Notes: a model not told the origin generated them from the letters alone. A stretch of DNA of 64,000 bases from Thiocapsa sp. (GCF_018399035.1 NZ_CP073760.1:5580501-5644500), one strand, 5' to 3'. Shown: positions 28,077-39,963, counted from the stretch's first letter. Made by a program: numbers and translations.

Positions 28077-29258
28077 TCAGCCCGGGCGCCCGTCCGGCCG
28101 GGGCGCGACCAGCATGGGCGCATGAACCCAGAGAAAGAGCCCGAACGCGAGGATCCAGCAGAGTCCGGCGCTCATCAGCCAAGCGTGATAGTCGGCCGGG
28201 TAGACCAAGGGTGCTAAACCGCGCAGTGCGGCCGCGCAGTTGATCAGGACGAAGGCGACGATGGTCAGTCTGCTCGCCTGCATCGCACGACCCGTATGAC
28301 CGACCGCGACCCGCGCCATCATCCCGAGCGTCACCACTCCGATCGCCCCGATGGTCAAGGTATGGAGTGCGCCGCGGGCGGGCAGGGCGGTGAAGGCGGG
28401 AAGCCCGTCCAGGATCAGGCCGAACGCAAGCCAGAGCAGACCCACATAGAGCACCGTCAACATGGGTGTGGTCCAGACACGTCGATCGTGCCAGCCGGCG
28501 ATTCGCACCAGAAGCACCAGGCCCAACGCGATCGCGACGGCGCCCGAGGGGGATCCGTGGGGCTGGATGAGGTCCGCGATCAGGAGTGCTCCGGCCAGCA
28601 GGAAGGTCAGACGCTCGACGAACTGGACACTTCCGGGCTTGGCGCCGGTAATGCCGCGCTCGATGAAGAAGGGCATTACGCGGCCCGAGACCAGCAGCAT
28701 CGTCAGGATGACCAGGTCCAGCATCAGGCGGTGACCCCGCGCCACCCCGCCCGCAAGGATGCCGAGCACGTCCAAATGGACCAGCGCGCTCGCGAGGGTC
28801 ATGCCGGCGAACAGCAGCAGGAAGACGCGGTTCACCGGATTGGGGCCGAACCAGAGCGGTCGCCGCAGCGCGAATGCCAGCACCGGGAAGAAGGCGACAT
28901 CGGTCAGGGCGACCAATAGCGGCGGCAGCCCGAGCCAGGGCATCAGACGTGCGGCAAGCCAAAGCGCGACCAATCCCGCGAGTGCCGGACCGGTCGGCGT
29001 GTCCATGCCGCTCCAGTTGCGTACGGCGGTCAGCAGGAAACCGGCGATGACGGCCGCCAGATACCCGAACAGCATTTCATGGGCGTGCCAGGCCGGCCCG
29101 GCCAAATAGCCGGGTTGCGGGACATGGCCTGTCAGCATCCCGAGCCAGACCAGGACGGACAGCACGGCGGCGATCCCCGCGGCCAGAAAAAACGGCCGGA
29201 AGCCGAGCGCAAGGACGGCGACGCCCCGTTGCCTGTTGGTGCCTGACGCGATGCGCAT
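28077..29258 (-). CDS. nnrS: NnrS family membrane protein
   Basis: 393-residue protein with about 12 transmembrane helices. Family motifs: LGFRPFFLAAGIAAVL at the N-terminus, WHAHEMLFGYLAAVIAGFLLTAV (His residues proposed to bind haem/copper), RHLxLD-like GHRLMLDLVILTMLLVSGRVMPFF, and HTLTIGAIGVVTLGMMARVAVGHTGR. NnrS proteins protect against nitric oxide stress and are usually under FNR/NnrR-type control; a matching box lies 78 bp upstream. Confidence 0.9.
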   Translation of the reverse strand: MRIASGTNRQRGVAVLALGFRPFFLAAGIAAVLSVLVWLGMLTGHVPQPGYLAGPAWHAHEMLFGYLAAVIAGFLLTAVRNWSGMDTPTGPALAGLVALWLAARLMPWLGLPPLLVALTDVAFFPVLAFALRRPLWFGPNPVNRVFLLLFAGMTLASALVHLDVLGILAGGVARGHRLMLDLVILTMLLVSGRVMPFFIERGITGAKPGSVQFVERLTFLLAGALLIADLIQPHGSPSGAVAIALGLVLLVRIAGWHDRRVWTTPMLTVLYVGLLWLAFGLILDGLPAFTALPARGALHTLTIGAIGVVTLGMMARVAVGHTGRAMQASRLTIVAFVLINCAAALRGLAPLVYPADYHAWLMSAGLCWILAFGLFLWVHAPMLVAPRPDGRPG

Positions 29259-29335
29259 AGGGGTGTCATCCGGTGGTTGGTGGAGGCGAGACCGAGACTG
29301 CTCGTTTACGCTAACGATGGCATGGATACATGGCC

Positions 29336-29349
29336 TTGACCTGAATCAA
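29336..29349 (-). promoter_or_regulatory. FNR/Dnr-type binding site upstream of nnrS
   Basis: TTGAC-CTGA-ATCAA matches the TTGAT-N4-ATCAA consensus in 9 of 10 positions. It is 78 bp upstream of the nnrS start, suited to activation under low oxygen or nitric oxide. Confidence 0.6.
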
Positions 29350-29410
29350 GGCTCTGCCCCCAGCCGATTGCCAGCGAGCAGTTGACGCCGGCACGCCGGT
29401 TTCAGCTCGA

Positions 29411-29520
29411 GATGACTCTCACGGAGACACGGAGACACGGAGGGCACGGAGAATCCGAGATCTTTCCGGCGTGCGCTCAGTGTCTCCGCGTCTCCGTATC
29501 TCCGCGAGAGACTTTAGAAT
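29411..29520. repeat. CACGGAGACACGGAG-type palindromic repeat (copy 1)
   Basis: GGAGACACGGAGACACGGAG on the left and TGTCTCCGCGTCTCCGTATC on the right form an imperfect long hairpin. Similar, shorter versions occur at 49575-49615 and 62999-63069. Translates to ETRRHGG-like peptides in one frame; not a gene. Confidence 0.75.
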
Positions 29521-29614
29521 CCGATAGGTGCTCAGCCCCGCGGATGAAGCAACCCCGACTGCGTCGGGGTGTCCGCTCTGGATCGGCAGCGGTCGTTTGC
29601 GCTCTAATCCGCAC

Positions 29615-31483
29615 ATGAACGACACCACTCCCGATCAAGCTCCCGAGGAGGCTCGGCCCGAACCCGAAATGCCTGCGCGAGCCCTCCTCGAGCGCATCCC
29701 CCAAAACCCCGGCGTTTATCGCATGCTCGATGCCGAGGCTACCGTCCTCTATGTCGGCAAGGCGAAGAACCTCAAACGCCGGGTGTCGAGCTATTTCAGC
29801 CGGGCCCTGACGCGCCGTCTGCAGGTGATGGTGAGCCAGATCGCCGACATCGAGGTGACGGTGACCCGCACCGAGGGCGAGGCGTTGCTGCTCGAGAGCA
29901 ACCTCATCAAGTCACTGCGTCCGCGCTTCAACGTCCTGCTGCGCGACGACAAGAGCTATCCCTTCATCTATCTCAGCACGCAGGACGACTTCCCGAGACT
30001 CGCGTTTTATCGGGGGCCGCGCAAATCCAAAGGGCGCCTCTTCGGACCCTATCCGAGCGCCTGGGCGGTGCGCGAAACGCTGCAGCTGCTGCAGAAGCTC
30101 TTCCCGGTGCGCCAGTGCGAAGACAGCTTCTTCAGCAACCGCTCGCGACCCTGTCTGCAGTATCAGATCAAGCGCTGCAGCGGCCCCTGTGTCGGGCTCG
30201 TCAGCCCCGAGGCGTACGGCGAGGACGTCGCCCACACCATCCAGTTTCTCGACGGGCGCGCGGAGGAGGTGATCGCGGATCTCGGTCGCGGCATGGAGCA
30301 GGCTGCGGCCGCGCTCGAGTTCGAGCGCGCCGCCGTCCTGCGCGATCAGATCGCGACCCTAAGCCGTATCCAGCAGCGCCAATACGTGAGCGGGGAGGGC
30401 GGCGACCTCGACATCATCGCCTGCGCACAGGAGGGCGGGACGAGCTGCGTGCAGGTCTTCTTCATCCGCGCCGGGCGCAACCTCGGCAACAAGGCATTCT
30501 TTCCGAAGACGCCCGACGACACGGACGACGCGACCCTCCTGGCCGGGTTCTTGGCCCAGTTCTATGCCGACAAACAGATCCCGCCCGAGCTGGTCGTCAA
30601 CGTCGAGCCGGAGGAGCGCGGGCTCTTGGAGACGGCGCTCTCGCAACGCGCCGAGCGGCGTGTGCACATCAAATGGCGGGTGCGCGCCGAGCGTGCGCGC
30701 TGGCTCGAGATGGCCCGCGGCAATGCCGAGGTCGCGCTCAAATCCAGGCTCGGCAGCCAGGCCGGTTACGGACGCCGCATCGCGGCGCTGCGCGATGCAC
30801 TGGATCTCCCCGAGCGGCCCCAGCGCATGGAGTGCTTCGACATCAGTCACACCCAAGGCGAGCGCACCGTCGCCTCCTGCGTGGTCTTCGACGGCGAAGG
30901 GCCGCGCAAATCGGATTACCGCCGCTTCAACATCGAGGGCATCACCCCGGGCGACGACTATGCGGCCCTGCACCAGGCCCTGACCCGGCGCTACACCCGG
31001 GTCAAGCAGGGCGAGTATCCGATTCCCGATATCCTCTTCATCGACGGCGGACGCGGGCAGATCCGCGCGGTCGGCGATGCGCTCCAAGAGCTCGGCATCG
31101 CCGGCGTTCAGCTGGTGGGGATTTCGAAGGGGCCTGATCGGCGTCCGGGCACCGAGCTGCTTTGGTTGTTGGACGTCGAGTCGCCGCTTATACTGCCGAG
31201 CGATTCCCCCGCCATGCACCTGATCGAGCAGATCCGCGACGAGGCCCATCGGTTCGCCATTACCGGTCATCGCCAGCGCCGTGCCAAGGCACGCACCACG
31301 TCTACGCTGGAAGGGCTCGCCGGGATCGGGCCGCGCCGCCGCCAGCGTCTTCTGAAGCAGTTCGGCGGCATCCGCGGCCTGGCCCGTGCAGGGGTCGAGG
31401 ACATTGCCTGCGTCGACGGCATCGGCCGACAATTGGCACAACAGATCTACGATGCTTTTCACGAGGAGGCCGCGGCGCCCTGA
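29615..31483 (+). CDS. uvrC: Excinuclease ABC subunit C
   Basis: 622-residue nuclease of nucleotide excision repair. GIY-YIG domain at residues 23-100 (NPGVYRMLDAEATVLYVGKA), UVR motif for UvrB binding near residue 210, endonuclease V-like core with CFDISHTQGERTVASCVVF and DILFIDGGRGQ, and the C-terminal HhH pair (LAGIGPRRRQRLLKQFG, DIACVDGIGRQLAQQIY). ATG 29615 gives an N-terminus about 20 residues longer than E. coli UvrC; a later ATG at the MPARALLERIPQ position is possible. pgsA follows directly, as in many gammaproteobacteria. Confidence 0.95.
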   Translation: MNDTTPDQAPEEARPEPEMPARALLERIPQNPGVYRMLDAEATVLYVGKAKNLKRRVSSYFSRALTRRLQVMVSQIADIEVTVTRTEGEALLLESNLIKSLRPRFNVLLRDDKSYPFIYLSTQDDFPRLAFYRGPRKSKGRLFGPYPSAWAVRETLQLLQKLFPVRQCEDSFFSNRSRPCLQYQIKRCSGPCVGLVSPEAYGEDVAHTIQFLDGRAEEVIADLGRGMEQAAAALEFERAAVLRDQIATLSRIQQRQYVSGEGGDLDIIACAQEGGTSCVQVFFIRAGRNLGNKAFFPKTPDDTDDATLLAGFLAQFYADKQIPPELVVNVEPEERGLLETALSQRAERRVHIKWRVRAERARWLEMARGNAEVALKSRLGSQAGYGRRIAALRDALDLPERPQRMECFDISHTQGERTVASCVVFDGEGPRKSDYRRFNIEGITPGDDYAALHQALTRRYTRVKQGEYPIPDILFIDGGRGQIRAVGDALQELGIAGVQLVGISKGPDRRPGTELLWLLDVESPLILPSDSPAMHLIEQIRDEAHRFAITGHRQRRAKARTTSTLEGLAGIGPRRRQRLLKQFGGIRGLARAGVEDIACVDGIGRQLAQQIYDAFHEEAAAP

Positions 31484-31486
31484 CGT

Positions 31487-32062
31487 ATGTGGAATATCCC
31501 CAACCTTCTGACGATGCTCCGGATTGTCTTGATTCCGGTGTTTGTCGTCGTCTTCTATATGGACACACTTTGGGCGCCTTATGTCGCCGCCGCGGTCTTC
31601 GGTGCGGCCGCTCTGACGGATTGGCTCGACGGCTATCTCGCGCGGCTCTGGGAACAGACCTCGCCGCTCGGGGCCTTCCTCGATCCGGTCGCCGACAAGC
31701 TGATGGTCGCGGTTGCCCTCGTTTTGTTGGTGCAGTACGACCCCCGAACGCTCTTGGCGCTCCCGGCGATGGTCATCATCGGACGCGAGATCACGGTCTC
31801 GGCGTTGCGCGAGTGGATGGCCGAGATCGGCGCGCGCGCCAAGGTCGCTGTTTCCATGACCGGCAAGATCAAGACTACGGCCCAGATGATCTCGATCGTG
31901 CTCCTGATCCTGCGCGATACGGTCTTCGGACCCTGGGTCTACGGATTAGGGGTCGTGCTCCTCTACGTCGCCGCCGTTCTGACGCTTTGGTCGATGGTGC
32001 AGTATCTGCGCGCGGCCTGGCCGAGCCTGTCCGGTCAGGTCGATGTCGAGGGGCGCGATTGA
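31487..32062 (+). CDS. pgsA: CDP-diacylglycerol-glycerol-3-phosphate 3-phosphatidyltransferase
   Basis: 191-residue membrane enzyme making phosphatidylglycerol phosphate. The CDP-alcohol phosphotransferase motif DG(x)2AR(x)8G(x)3D(x)3D is seen as DWLDGYLARLWEQTSPLGAFLDPVADK (written here with its standard residues D41, G44, AR47-48, G57, D61, D65 approximately). Starts 3 bp after uvrC, so co-transcribed. Confidence 0.95.
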   Translation: MWNIPNLLTMLRIVLIPVFVVVFYMDTLWAPYVAAAVFGAAALTDWLDGYLARLWEQTSPLGAFLDPVADKLMVAVALVLLVQYDPRTLLALPAMVIIGREITVSALREWMAEIGARAKVAVSMTGKIKTTAQMISIVLLILRDTVFGPWVYGLGVVLLYVAAVLTLWSMVQYLRAAWPSLSGQVDVEGRD

Positions 32063-32125
32063 GCAGGGTTCGGGACGATAAGCAAAGCATCGTCCGATGC
32101 TAACCTCCTCGATGCAATCGAGGGG

Positions 32126-32153
32126 TTGACAGTATCGAGGAATGCCTTAAAAT
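32126..32153 (+). promoter_or_regulatory. Sigma-70 promoter of tRNA-Gly
   Basis: TTGACA (32126-32131) and TAAAAT (32148-32153) with a 16-bp spacer, ending 13 bp before the tRNA. Perfect -35 box. Confidence 0.75.
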
Positions 32154-32166
32154 GCACGGCTCCAAA

Positions 32167-32241
32167 GCGGGAATAGCTCAGTGGTAGAGCACAACCTTGC
32201 CAAGGTTGGGGTCGCGAGTTCGAATCTCGTTTCCCGCTCCA
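32167..32241 (+). tRNA. tRNA-Gly(GCC)
   Basis: 75-nt cloverleaf including an encoded CCA end. Acceptor GCGGGAA pairs with TTCCCGC; D-loop AGCTCAGTGGTAGAGC; anticodon stem CAACCTTGCCAAGGTTG with GCC anticodon; T-arm GCGAGTTCGAATCTCGT. Confidence 0.97.
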
Positions 32242-32261
32242 AGTTTTCCCGAAACCTTAAG

Positions 32262-32288
32262 AAGCCGGCCTCGTGCCGGCTTTTGTTT
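32262..32288 (+). terminator. Rho-independent terminator after tRNA-Gly
   Basis: AAGCCGGC-CTCGT-GCCGGCTT followed by TTGTTTG; 8-bp GC-rich stem and T tract. Confidence 0.85.
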
Positions 32289-32394
32289 GTGTGCCCAAAG
32301 CGATCGGCGAGAAGATAGTGGTCAGCTGTTTCGGTGACCACTATCCTGAATTGGCTAGGCGCCGCACCAAAGCCTGTGTCGGGGCCTTTCGGTG

Positions 32395-33373
32395 TCAGGA
32401 TGGCGCCGTCCGGGCGAGCCAATTCCGCGTTCCCTCCAGGTCGAGCAGATAGCGCTCAAGGGTCTCGCGCTCCACCCAAGACGGCATCAGGGGCTGGAAC
32501 TTGCTCAGGCGATAGCCCGGAAGGTTTTGGCTGATGTCCTGCCAAAGCTCGGTATCTTCCCAGAACCCGACACGGCCGAGTTGCCCCAGTGCCTCGCTGA
32601 AATGTCGACCGTCGACACCCTCGCCGCGCAGGCGCACCAGAACATTGTCCGCGGTGATTTTCCAGTCCGTCATGTAGGCCACGTCGCTTCGCTTGGCCCC
32701 CGCGGCGGGGGAGAAGGCCAGTCGCCACTCATCGGTCATCCCGGTGGTTGCCTGCAGATGGTCCCAAAAAGCGGCCTGACTGTTCGGGTCATTGAGCCGA
32801 TCGGAGATCCCTTCGACGGTAAAGAGGTCATCCATCAGGGCACTGAGCGGCAGGGCACGGAGGGTATCGGCGAGGGCGCCGGAATGCGCCTGCAGGTTTG
32901 CGGCAAGCCAGGCGTCCGCCCCGGCGAGCGTCAGTCCGTCGGAGCCGATGAAGGCCGCGACCCGTTCGGGCGCAACCAGACCCGTTGCCGCTTCGCCCAC
33001 CAGGGTCCCCAAGGGCTTTGCGGAAGCGTTTCCCGGCGCGGTAGAGCTCCAACAGCGGCGTGGCGCGGACCGAGTCCTCGGTGAATCCGGGTAAATGAAC
33101 GAGGAGGGGCGCCCCGTCGCCTCCGCTGGTGTCGGGCTCCAGCGCGAGCAGGAGCTCCAAAAAACTGCCGCGGTAGCCATGGACCGCATAGGGCATTTCG
33201 CCGTCTGCACGCAGTTCGACGAGCTGATCGACGAAGCTCCCGTAATGGTCGTCCAGATCCAGCCAAACAAGGATGCCGTGCTTGCGCACGCAGGAGCGTA
33301 GCTCCGCCTCCAAGGTCCGGGACACGGGCCCGAGTCCGAGCGACGAATCGGTGTCGACCCCGTGAGCCGTCAT
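32395..33373 (-). pseudogene. pglZ: PglZ (BREX phosphatase-like), truncated and frameshifted
   Basis: N-terminal part of a PglZ-type BREX protein: RKHGILVWLDLDDHYGSFVD, PYAVHGYRGSFLELLLALEP, PLLVHLPGFTEDSVRATPLLELYRAG. After codon 107 the frame changes at CTTGGGGACC (about 33010), where three G instead of four would restore ALGTLVGEAATGLV. The frame then stops at 32395 after about 326 residues, whereas PglZ proteins I know of are 800 residues or more, so the alkaline-phosphatase-like core is largely lost. It overlaps the 3' end of the AlbA_2 gene by 4 bp. Confidence 0.72.
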
Positions 33374-34647
33374 CCTGCGTGGCCCGTCGTGTGATCCAGG
33401 GCCCGCTCCCGGGCCGCCGCATCCCGCCAAAACCGCACCAGCAGAGCGTCCTCGGTCGCCTCGAATTCCGGATCCACGCCGTTGTGTTGCCGCAAGAGGG
33501 GGACGATCTTGCTCCGCACTCCCATGCCGCGCGCGTCCACGTAGCCGTAGTCACGCAGCACGTCGAGGATCAGTGGGTTGCGGGGCGAGCGCTGACCGGC
33601 GAGCATCTTCTCCACGGTCATGGAATTCTGCAGGGCGCCAGGGCTGCGGACCTCCAGTCGATCCGCATAGGCCACGACCTCGACATCCTCGATGCGCGTC
33701 CAGTCGCGATGGGCGAGGGCGTTCACCAGTGCCTCACGCAGTGCCGCCTGTGGATAGTGCCAGCGCCGCTCGCGACGCAACCCGTCCGCGAGCTCCGCGG
33801 ATTCCGCCGACACGAAGGGCCGCATCCGCTCCATGAGGGACTCCAGGAGTCCGCCGCGCTCCAAGACGCGGCTGCCGTCGCGCGTACGCCAGAGTCCCAC
33901 CAGGGGTTCGTCCAGGATGTGATCGTCGCTTGCGGCATAGTCCATCGTGTCTCCGGGAAAGGCCATCCAGCGCACCCCGGCCTGACGCAGCGCCCAGCGT
34001 GGCCGACGCCCGAAGAGCAGGGTGCCGGCGATGGTGCACACCGGCTCGCCGCCCGGTCGCTCCGTCATGAATCCCAGGCCCATGAGGCGTTTCGTCCAGG
34101 TGGCCGGATCTGAAGGCACCTCGGGATCATTGAGCACCTGGGCCAGATAGTCGTTCAGCCGCTCCAGGTCGAGGTCTTGAATCCCCGTGCCGGACACCGG
34201 CAGCAGCTCCGCGTGAAGCATGCCCCCGAGTGCGAAGAGCCGCGCCTGCTGCTCGCGCGATGCCTTGCGCGACGTGCTTCCGGCGCGCACGTAAATCTCC
34301 TCCCGGTCCTTGTCGCGCACCACGTAGGGCTTGGCCGTCCCCTGCGTGAGCGAGATGACGGCCACCCGGCGACCGTTATCCATCTGCACCGTCTCGAAGT
34401 ACGGCAGGATCATCGGATGCACGTAGCGCCCGAAGACGGTATCCATCACCCACTCCTCGAGATGCTCACGCTGGATGCCGGTGATGGTTCCGTCGTCCTC
34501 GACCCCGAGGAGGATCACGCCGCCCTGAAAGTTGGCCAGCGCCACGATCTCCTTGGCGAGTTGCTCCGGGCGAACGTCGTCGCGCTGGAACTCCACGCCG
34601 GAGCTTTCGCCGTTCTTGATCAGTTCGAGCAGTTCGGTTTTGGTCAT
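33370..34647 (-). CDS. AlbA_2-domain (Schlafen-type) ATP-binding protein of the BREX island
   Basis: 425-residue protein. N-terminal AlbA_2/Schlafen-like domain (ESSGVEFQRDDVRPEQLAKE, IVALANFQGGVILLGVEDDG, residues 13-50) and C-terminal ATPase/winged-helix part (YPQAALREALVNALAHRDWT, VEVVAYADRLEVRSPGALQN, RSPRNPLILDVLRDYGYVDA, RGMGVRSKI). Such genes occur as accessory genes between pglX and pglZ in BREX loci (general knowledge). It is intact and may work on its own. A tandem repeat array begins 22 bp upstream of its ATG, so no ordinary promoter is visible there. Confidence 0.85.
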   Translation of the reverse strand: MTKTELLELIKNGESSGVEFQRDDVRPEQLAKEIVALANFQGGVILLGVEDDGTITGIQREHLEEWVMDTVFGRYVHPMILPYFETVQMDNGRRVAVISLTQGTAKPYVVRDKDREEIYVRAGSTSRKASREQQARLFALGGMLHAELLPVSGTGIQDLDLERLNDYLAQVLNDPEVPSDPATWTKRLMGLGFMTERPGGEPVCTIAGTLLFGRRPRWALRQAGVRWMAFPGDTMDYAASDDHILDEPLVGLWRTRDGSRVLERGGLLESLMERMRPFVSAESAELADGLRRERRWHYPQAALREALVNALAHRDWTRIEDVEVVAYADRLEVRSPGALQNSMTVEKMLAGQRSPRNPLILDVLRDYGYVDARGMGVRSKIVPLLRQHNGVDPEFEATEDALLVRFWRDAAARERALDHTTGHAG

Positions 34648-34668
34648 GCCGATGCCTTTTTAAAGCGA

Positions 34669-35458
34669 ACCATGAAGGGCATGAAGGTCATGAAGGGGGT
34701 GTTTTTCCGAGGCGACCGGGTGTCATGGGGAATCGGCCGGCTTCCGAAAGCGACGTGACGCTGAACCACCGCGTGCCGTTGCGTCGAGATGCTTTGCTTT
34801 CCCCCCTTCATGACCTTCATGTCCTTCATGGTGAATCTTCAGCTCCATCGCAGGCGGTTCCGTCGATCGGGGTCGTTTTTACCATGAAGGGCATGAAGGA
34901 CATGAAGGGGGTGTTTTTCCGAGGCGCCTGAGTGTTATGCGGAATCGGCAGGGATTCGCAAGCGACCTGACGTTGAACCATAGCGCCCTGGGGGTTCGAC
35001 ATGCTTTGTTTTCCCCCCTTCATGACCTTCATGTCCTTCATGGTGAATCTTCAGCTCCATCGCAGGCGGTTCCGTCGATCGGGGTCGTTTTTACCATGAA
35101 GGGCATGAAGGACATGAAGGGGGTGTTTTTCCGAGGCGCCTGAGTGTCATGCGGAATCGGCAGGCTTCCGAAAGCGACGTGACGTTGAACCACAGCGTGA
35201 TGTTGGTTCGAGATGCTTTGCTTTCCCTTCATGACCTTCATGTCCTTCATGGTGAATCTTCAGCTCCATCGCAGGCGGTTCCGTCGATCGGGGTTGTTTT
35301 TACCATGAAGGGCATGAAGGACATGAAGGGGGTGTTTTTCCGAGGCGCCTGAGTGTCATGCGGAATCGGCAGGCATTCGCAAGGTGCCTGACGTTGAACC
35401 ATAGCGCTCCGTGGGCTCAAGAAGCGTTGCTTTCCCCCCTTCATGACCTTCATGTCCT

Positions 35459-35464
<6 letters not shown>
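34669..35464. repeat. Repeat array A: four ~211-bp units with palindromic ATGAAGG arms and a copied pglX tail
   Basis: Units start at 34669, 34881, 35093 and 35302 (spacing 212, 212, 209). Each begins ACCATGAAGGGCATGAAGG and ends CTTCATGTCCTTCATGGTGA, so each can fold into a long hairpin. Between units, the stretch encoding TPIDGTACDGAEDSP on the minus strand is a shortened copy of the pglX 3' end (TPIDG...ACDEAEDSP), showing that the array grew by duplicating the end of pglX. The last arm contains the pglX stop codon. Confidence 0.9.
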
Positions 35465-37815
<2,351 letters not shown>

Positions 37816-38025
37816 CGACACGGACGAAACCTCGGCGTCGAGAGGGGAGATGTCACCATGAAGGACATGAAGGGCCATGAAGGTAAAAGCGATTGGCTCT
37901 TTATGCATTCCAGACAGTTCCCGACAGAGTCGAGGCGGGGAGCCTTGGAGAGCACTGGATGCAGCACGAGGCGGGCCGTGGGGGTAGAATACTGTCCCTT
38001 TCGAAGTGGCCAGGCAGTGCGCCCC

Positions 38026-38954
38026 ATGTTGAACATCCAGAATCTCGTCGACGACGCCAAATGTTTCGAGACCGTCCGTGCCCTGCGTTGGCCCGAGGGG
38101 GTGCGCTGCGTGCACTGCGCCTCGGCCGAGATCAACAAGCAAGGTCGGGATCCGACGCAACCCGAGCGGCAGAAGTACCGCTGCAAGGACTGCGGGCGCT
38201 GGTTCGATGATTTGAGCGAGACGATTCTGGCCGGCCATCATCAGCCACTGCGAACCTGGGTGTTATGCCTGTATTTCATGGGCTTGAACCTGTCCAACCG
38301 GCAGATCGGCCAAGAACTGGGCCTTCACAAGGATGACGCCCAGCGCATGACGCAACAGTTGCGCGAGGGCATCGAGTCCAAGCAGTCCTTGCCCGTGCTC
38401 GACGGCGAGGTCGAGGCCGACGAGGTGTACGTGGTCGCCGGTCACAAAGGGAACCCCGAGGCGGTAAAAAAAAAGCGCGCAAAGGCCGTCGGCGCCGACT
38501 GAAGGGGGCGCGCGGTCGCGGCACCCTGGCCAAAGAGAAGCCACCGATTCTCGGCCTGATCCAGCGCGGCGGCGAGGTGGTGCTGCGGATGCTGGATAAC
38601 GTCCAACAGAAGACCATCAAACCCATTATCCTCGCCTGCGTGGCCGAGGGGACGCGCTTCTACACCGATGAGTATGACATCTACGCCCGCTTGCCGGCAT
38701 GGGGTTACGAGCACCACAGCGTCTGCCACAGCCGCGGAGAGTACGCCCGCGACGAGGACGGTGATGGCTTCCATGAGGTCCACGTCAACACCATCGAGGG
38801 CGTCTGGTCGTTGCTGCGCTCCTGGCTGCGCCCTCACCGCGGGATCTCTCAGGAACACCTCCCGATGTACCTGAGCTTTTTTCAGTTCGTCCACAACAGT
38901 CGTGCGCGCGGGAAGGGGCTCCTCCCGGCGCTCTTGGCAGCGCTGATTGTATAG
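38026..38954 (+). CDS. IS1595 (ISXO2-like) transposase, probably made by -1 frameshifting
   Basis: N-terminal zinc ribbon (CVHCASAE..., YRCKDCGRWFDDLSETILAG), helix-turn-helix (MGLNLSNRQIGQELGLHKDD), then the DDE-type core: DGEVEADEVYVVAGHKGNP in frame 0 and RGGEVVLRMLDN..., FYTDEYDIYARL, NTIEGVWSLLRSWLRPHRGI in frame -1. Frame 0 stops at 38502. The join is at nine A (38466-38474) containing the slippery heptamer A-AAA-AAG. Full product about 309 residues. Either a programmed frameshift or an inactivating indel. Confidence 0.8.
38469..38475 (+). promoter_or_regulatory. Slippery heptamer A-AAA-AAG for -1 frameshifting
   Basis: The codons of frame 0 read GTA-AAA-AAA-AAG; slipping back one base continues as GCG-CGC-AAA into the rest of the transposase. 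This arrangement is known from several IS families; a GC-rich sequence able to pair follows (GCCGTCGGCGCCGAC). Confidence 0.6.
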
Positions 38955-39000
38955 CTGTCTGGAATGCAGATTGAGCCAAGCGATTTATGCAGGCTGGACT

Positions 39001-39460
39001 CCTTCATGAACTTCATGCCCTTCATGGTAGAGAAATCCTCTCCGTCCATGTGCCGAACCACCGCGGGTCTGGCCGGGACACAAGATTGAACCATGAAGGA
39101 CATGAAGAGCATGAAGGGGGAGCTGCGGAATGGGGTCTTCCTTATCTTCATGTTCTTCATGCCCTTCATGGTAGAAATATTCCCTCCGCCGCCGTGCCGA
39201 GCCGCGGCGGGTGTGGCCGGGGCACAAGATTGAACCATGAAGGACATGAAGGGCCATGAAGACAAAAGAGACTCACGTAGGGCGCACTCCTTCATGAACT
39301 TCATGTCCTGCATGGTAAAAAATTGGATCCGTCGCCGTGCCGAACCGGTTTTGGTTCGCCCGGGACACAAGATCGCACCATGAAGGACATGAAGAGCATG
39401 AAGGGGGAGTTGGTTGATGGAATCATCCTTATCTTCATGTTCTTCATGCCCTTCATGGTA
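39001..39460. repeat. Repeat array B: ~143-bp palindromic units (interrupted on the left by the IS)
   Basis: Units start at 39090, 39234 and 39377 (spacing 144, 143), each with ACCATGAAGGACATGAAGAG at one end and CTTCATGCCCTTCATGGTA at the other; the right arm of a further unit lies at 39001-39029 and its left arm at 37855-37888 beyond the IS. Spacers carry CCGGGACACAAGATTGA. Same unit type as array D. Confidence 0.9.
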
Positions 39461-39493
39461 AAACTCCTCCGACGGAATCGTTTCCCGGCGCGA

Positions 39494-39877
39494 TCAGAGG
39501 ACGAAACTCCGGATGCCGTCTTTCACGCGTCCGACGTTGAAGTTGATCAGGAAGCCTTGCCGCAGGCGAGCGAGACGCAGGTATGTCAAAATTTGTGCCT
39601 CGTGAATGGGCATCAGCCGATCGACACTCTTGATCTCCAGAATCAGAGTTTCTTCTACAAGGATGTCGAGCCGGTATCCGCACTCGATCTCGACTCCCTT
39701 GTAGATCACCGGCAACGCGACTTGAGCCCGACACCCGATTCCTCGCCCCGCCAGCTCATGGACCAGGCAGCGCTCGTACGCCGACTCCAGCAGGCCCGGT
39801 CCGAGTTCGCGATGCACCTCGATCGCGGCACCCAAGACGCTCCCGGCGAGGTCCGACAAGATCAACTTGGTTGGCAT
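39494..39877 (-). CDS. GxxExxY protein
   Basis: 127-residue member of the GxxExxY family (small PD-(D/E)XK-like proteins, function not established). Motif GPGLLESAYERCL near residue 32, then GYRLDILVEETLILEIKSVD with the D...E-x-K triad of the nuclease fold, and HEAQILTYLRLARLRQGFLINF. ATG 39877 chosen for length and the purine-rich GAGAATGGGG upstream. It stands between arrays B and C. Confidence 0.82.
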   Translation of the reverse strand: MPTKLILSDLAGSVLGAAIEVHRELGPGLLESAYERCLVHELAGRGIGCRAQVALPVIYKGVEIECGYRLDILVEETLILEIKSVDRLMPIHEAQILTYLRLARLRQGFLINFNVGRVKDGIRSFVL

Positions 39878-39963
39878 GTGGTCGACCCCATTCTCCGTTC
39901 CCTGAAATTCCACTCGATTCCGAAACGATCGGCCGAGGTTCAACGTGGAAAACAAAGGTTAAA

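Larger units (their letters stand above)
37889..38983 (+). mobile_element. IS1595-type insertion sequence
   Basis: About 1.1 kb. Terminal inverted repeats: TGCATTCCAGACAG (37904-37917) and CTGTCTGGAATGCA (38955-38968), extended outward by GCGATTGGCTC/GAGCCAAGCGA. It sits inside one palindromic repeat unit: the left arm (37855-37888) precedes it and the right arm (39001-39029) follows. A target duplication was not identified with certainty. Confidence 0.8.
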
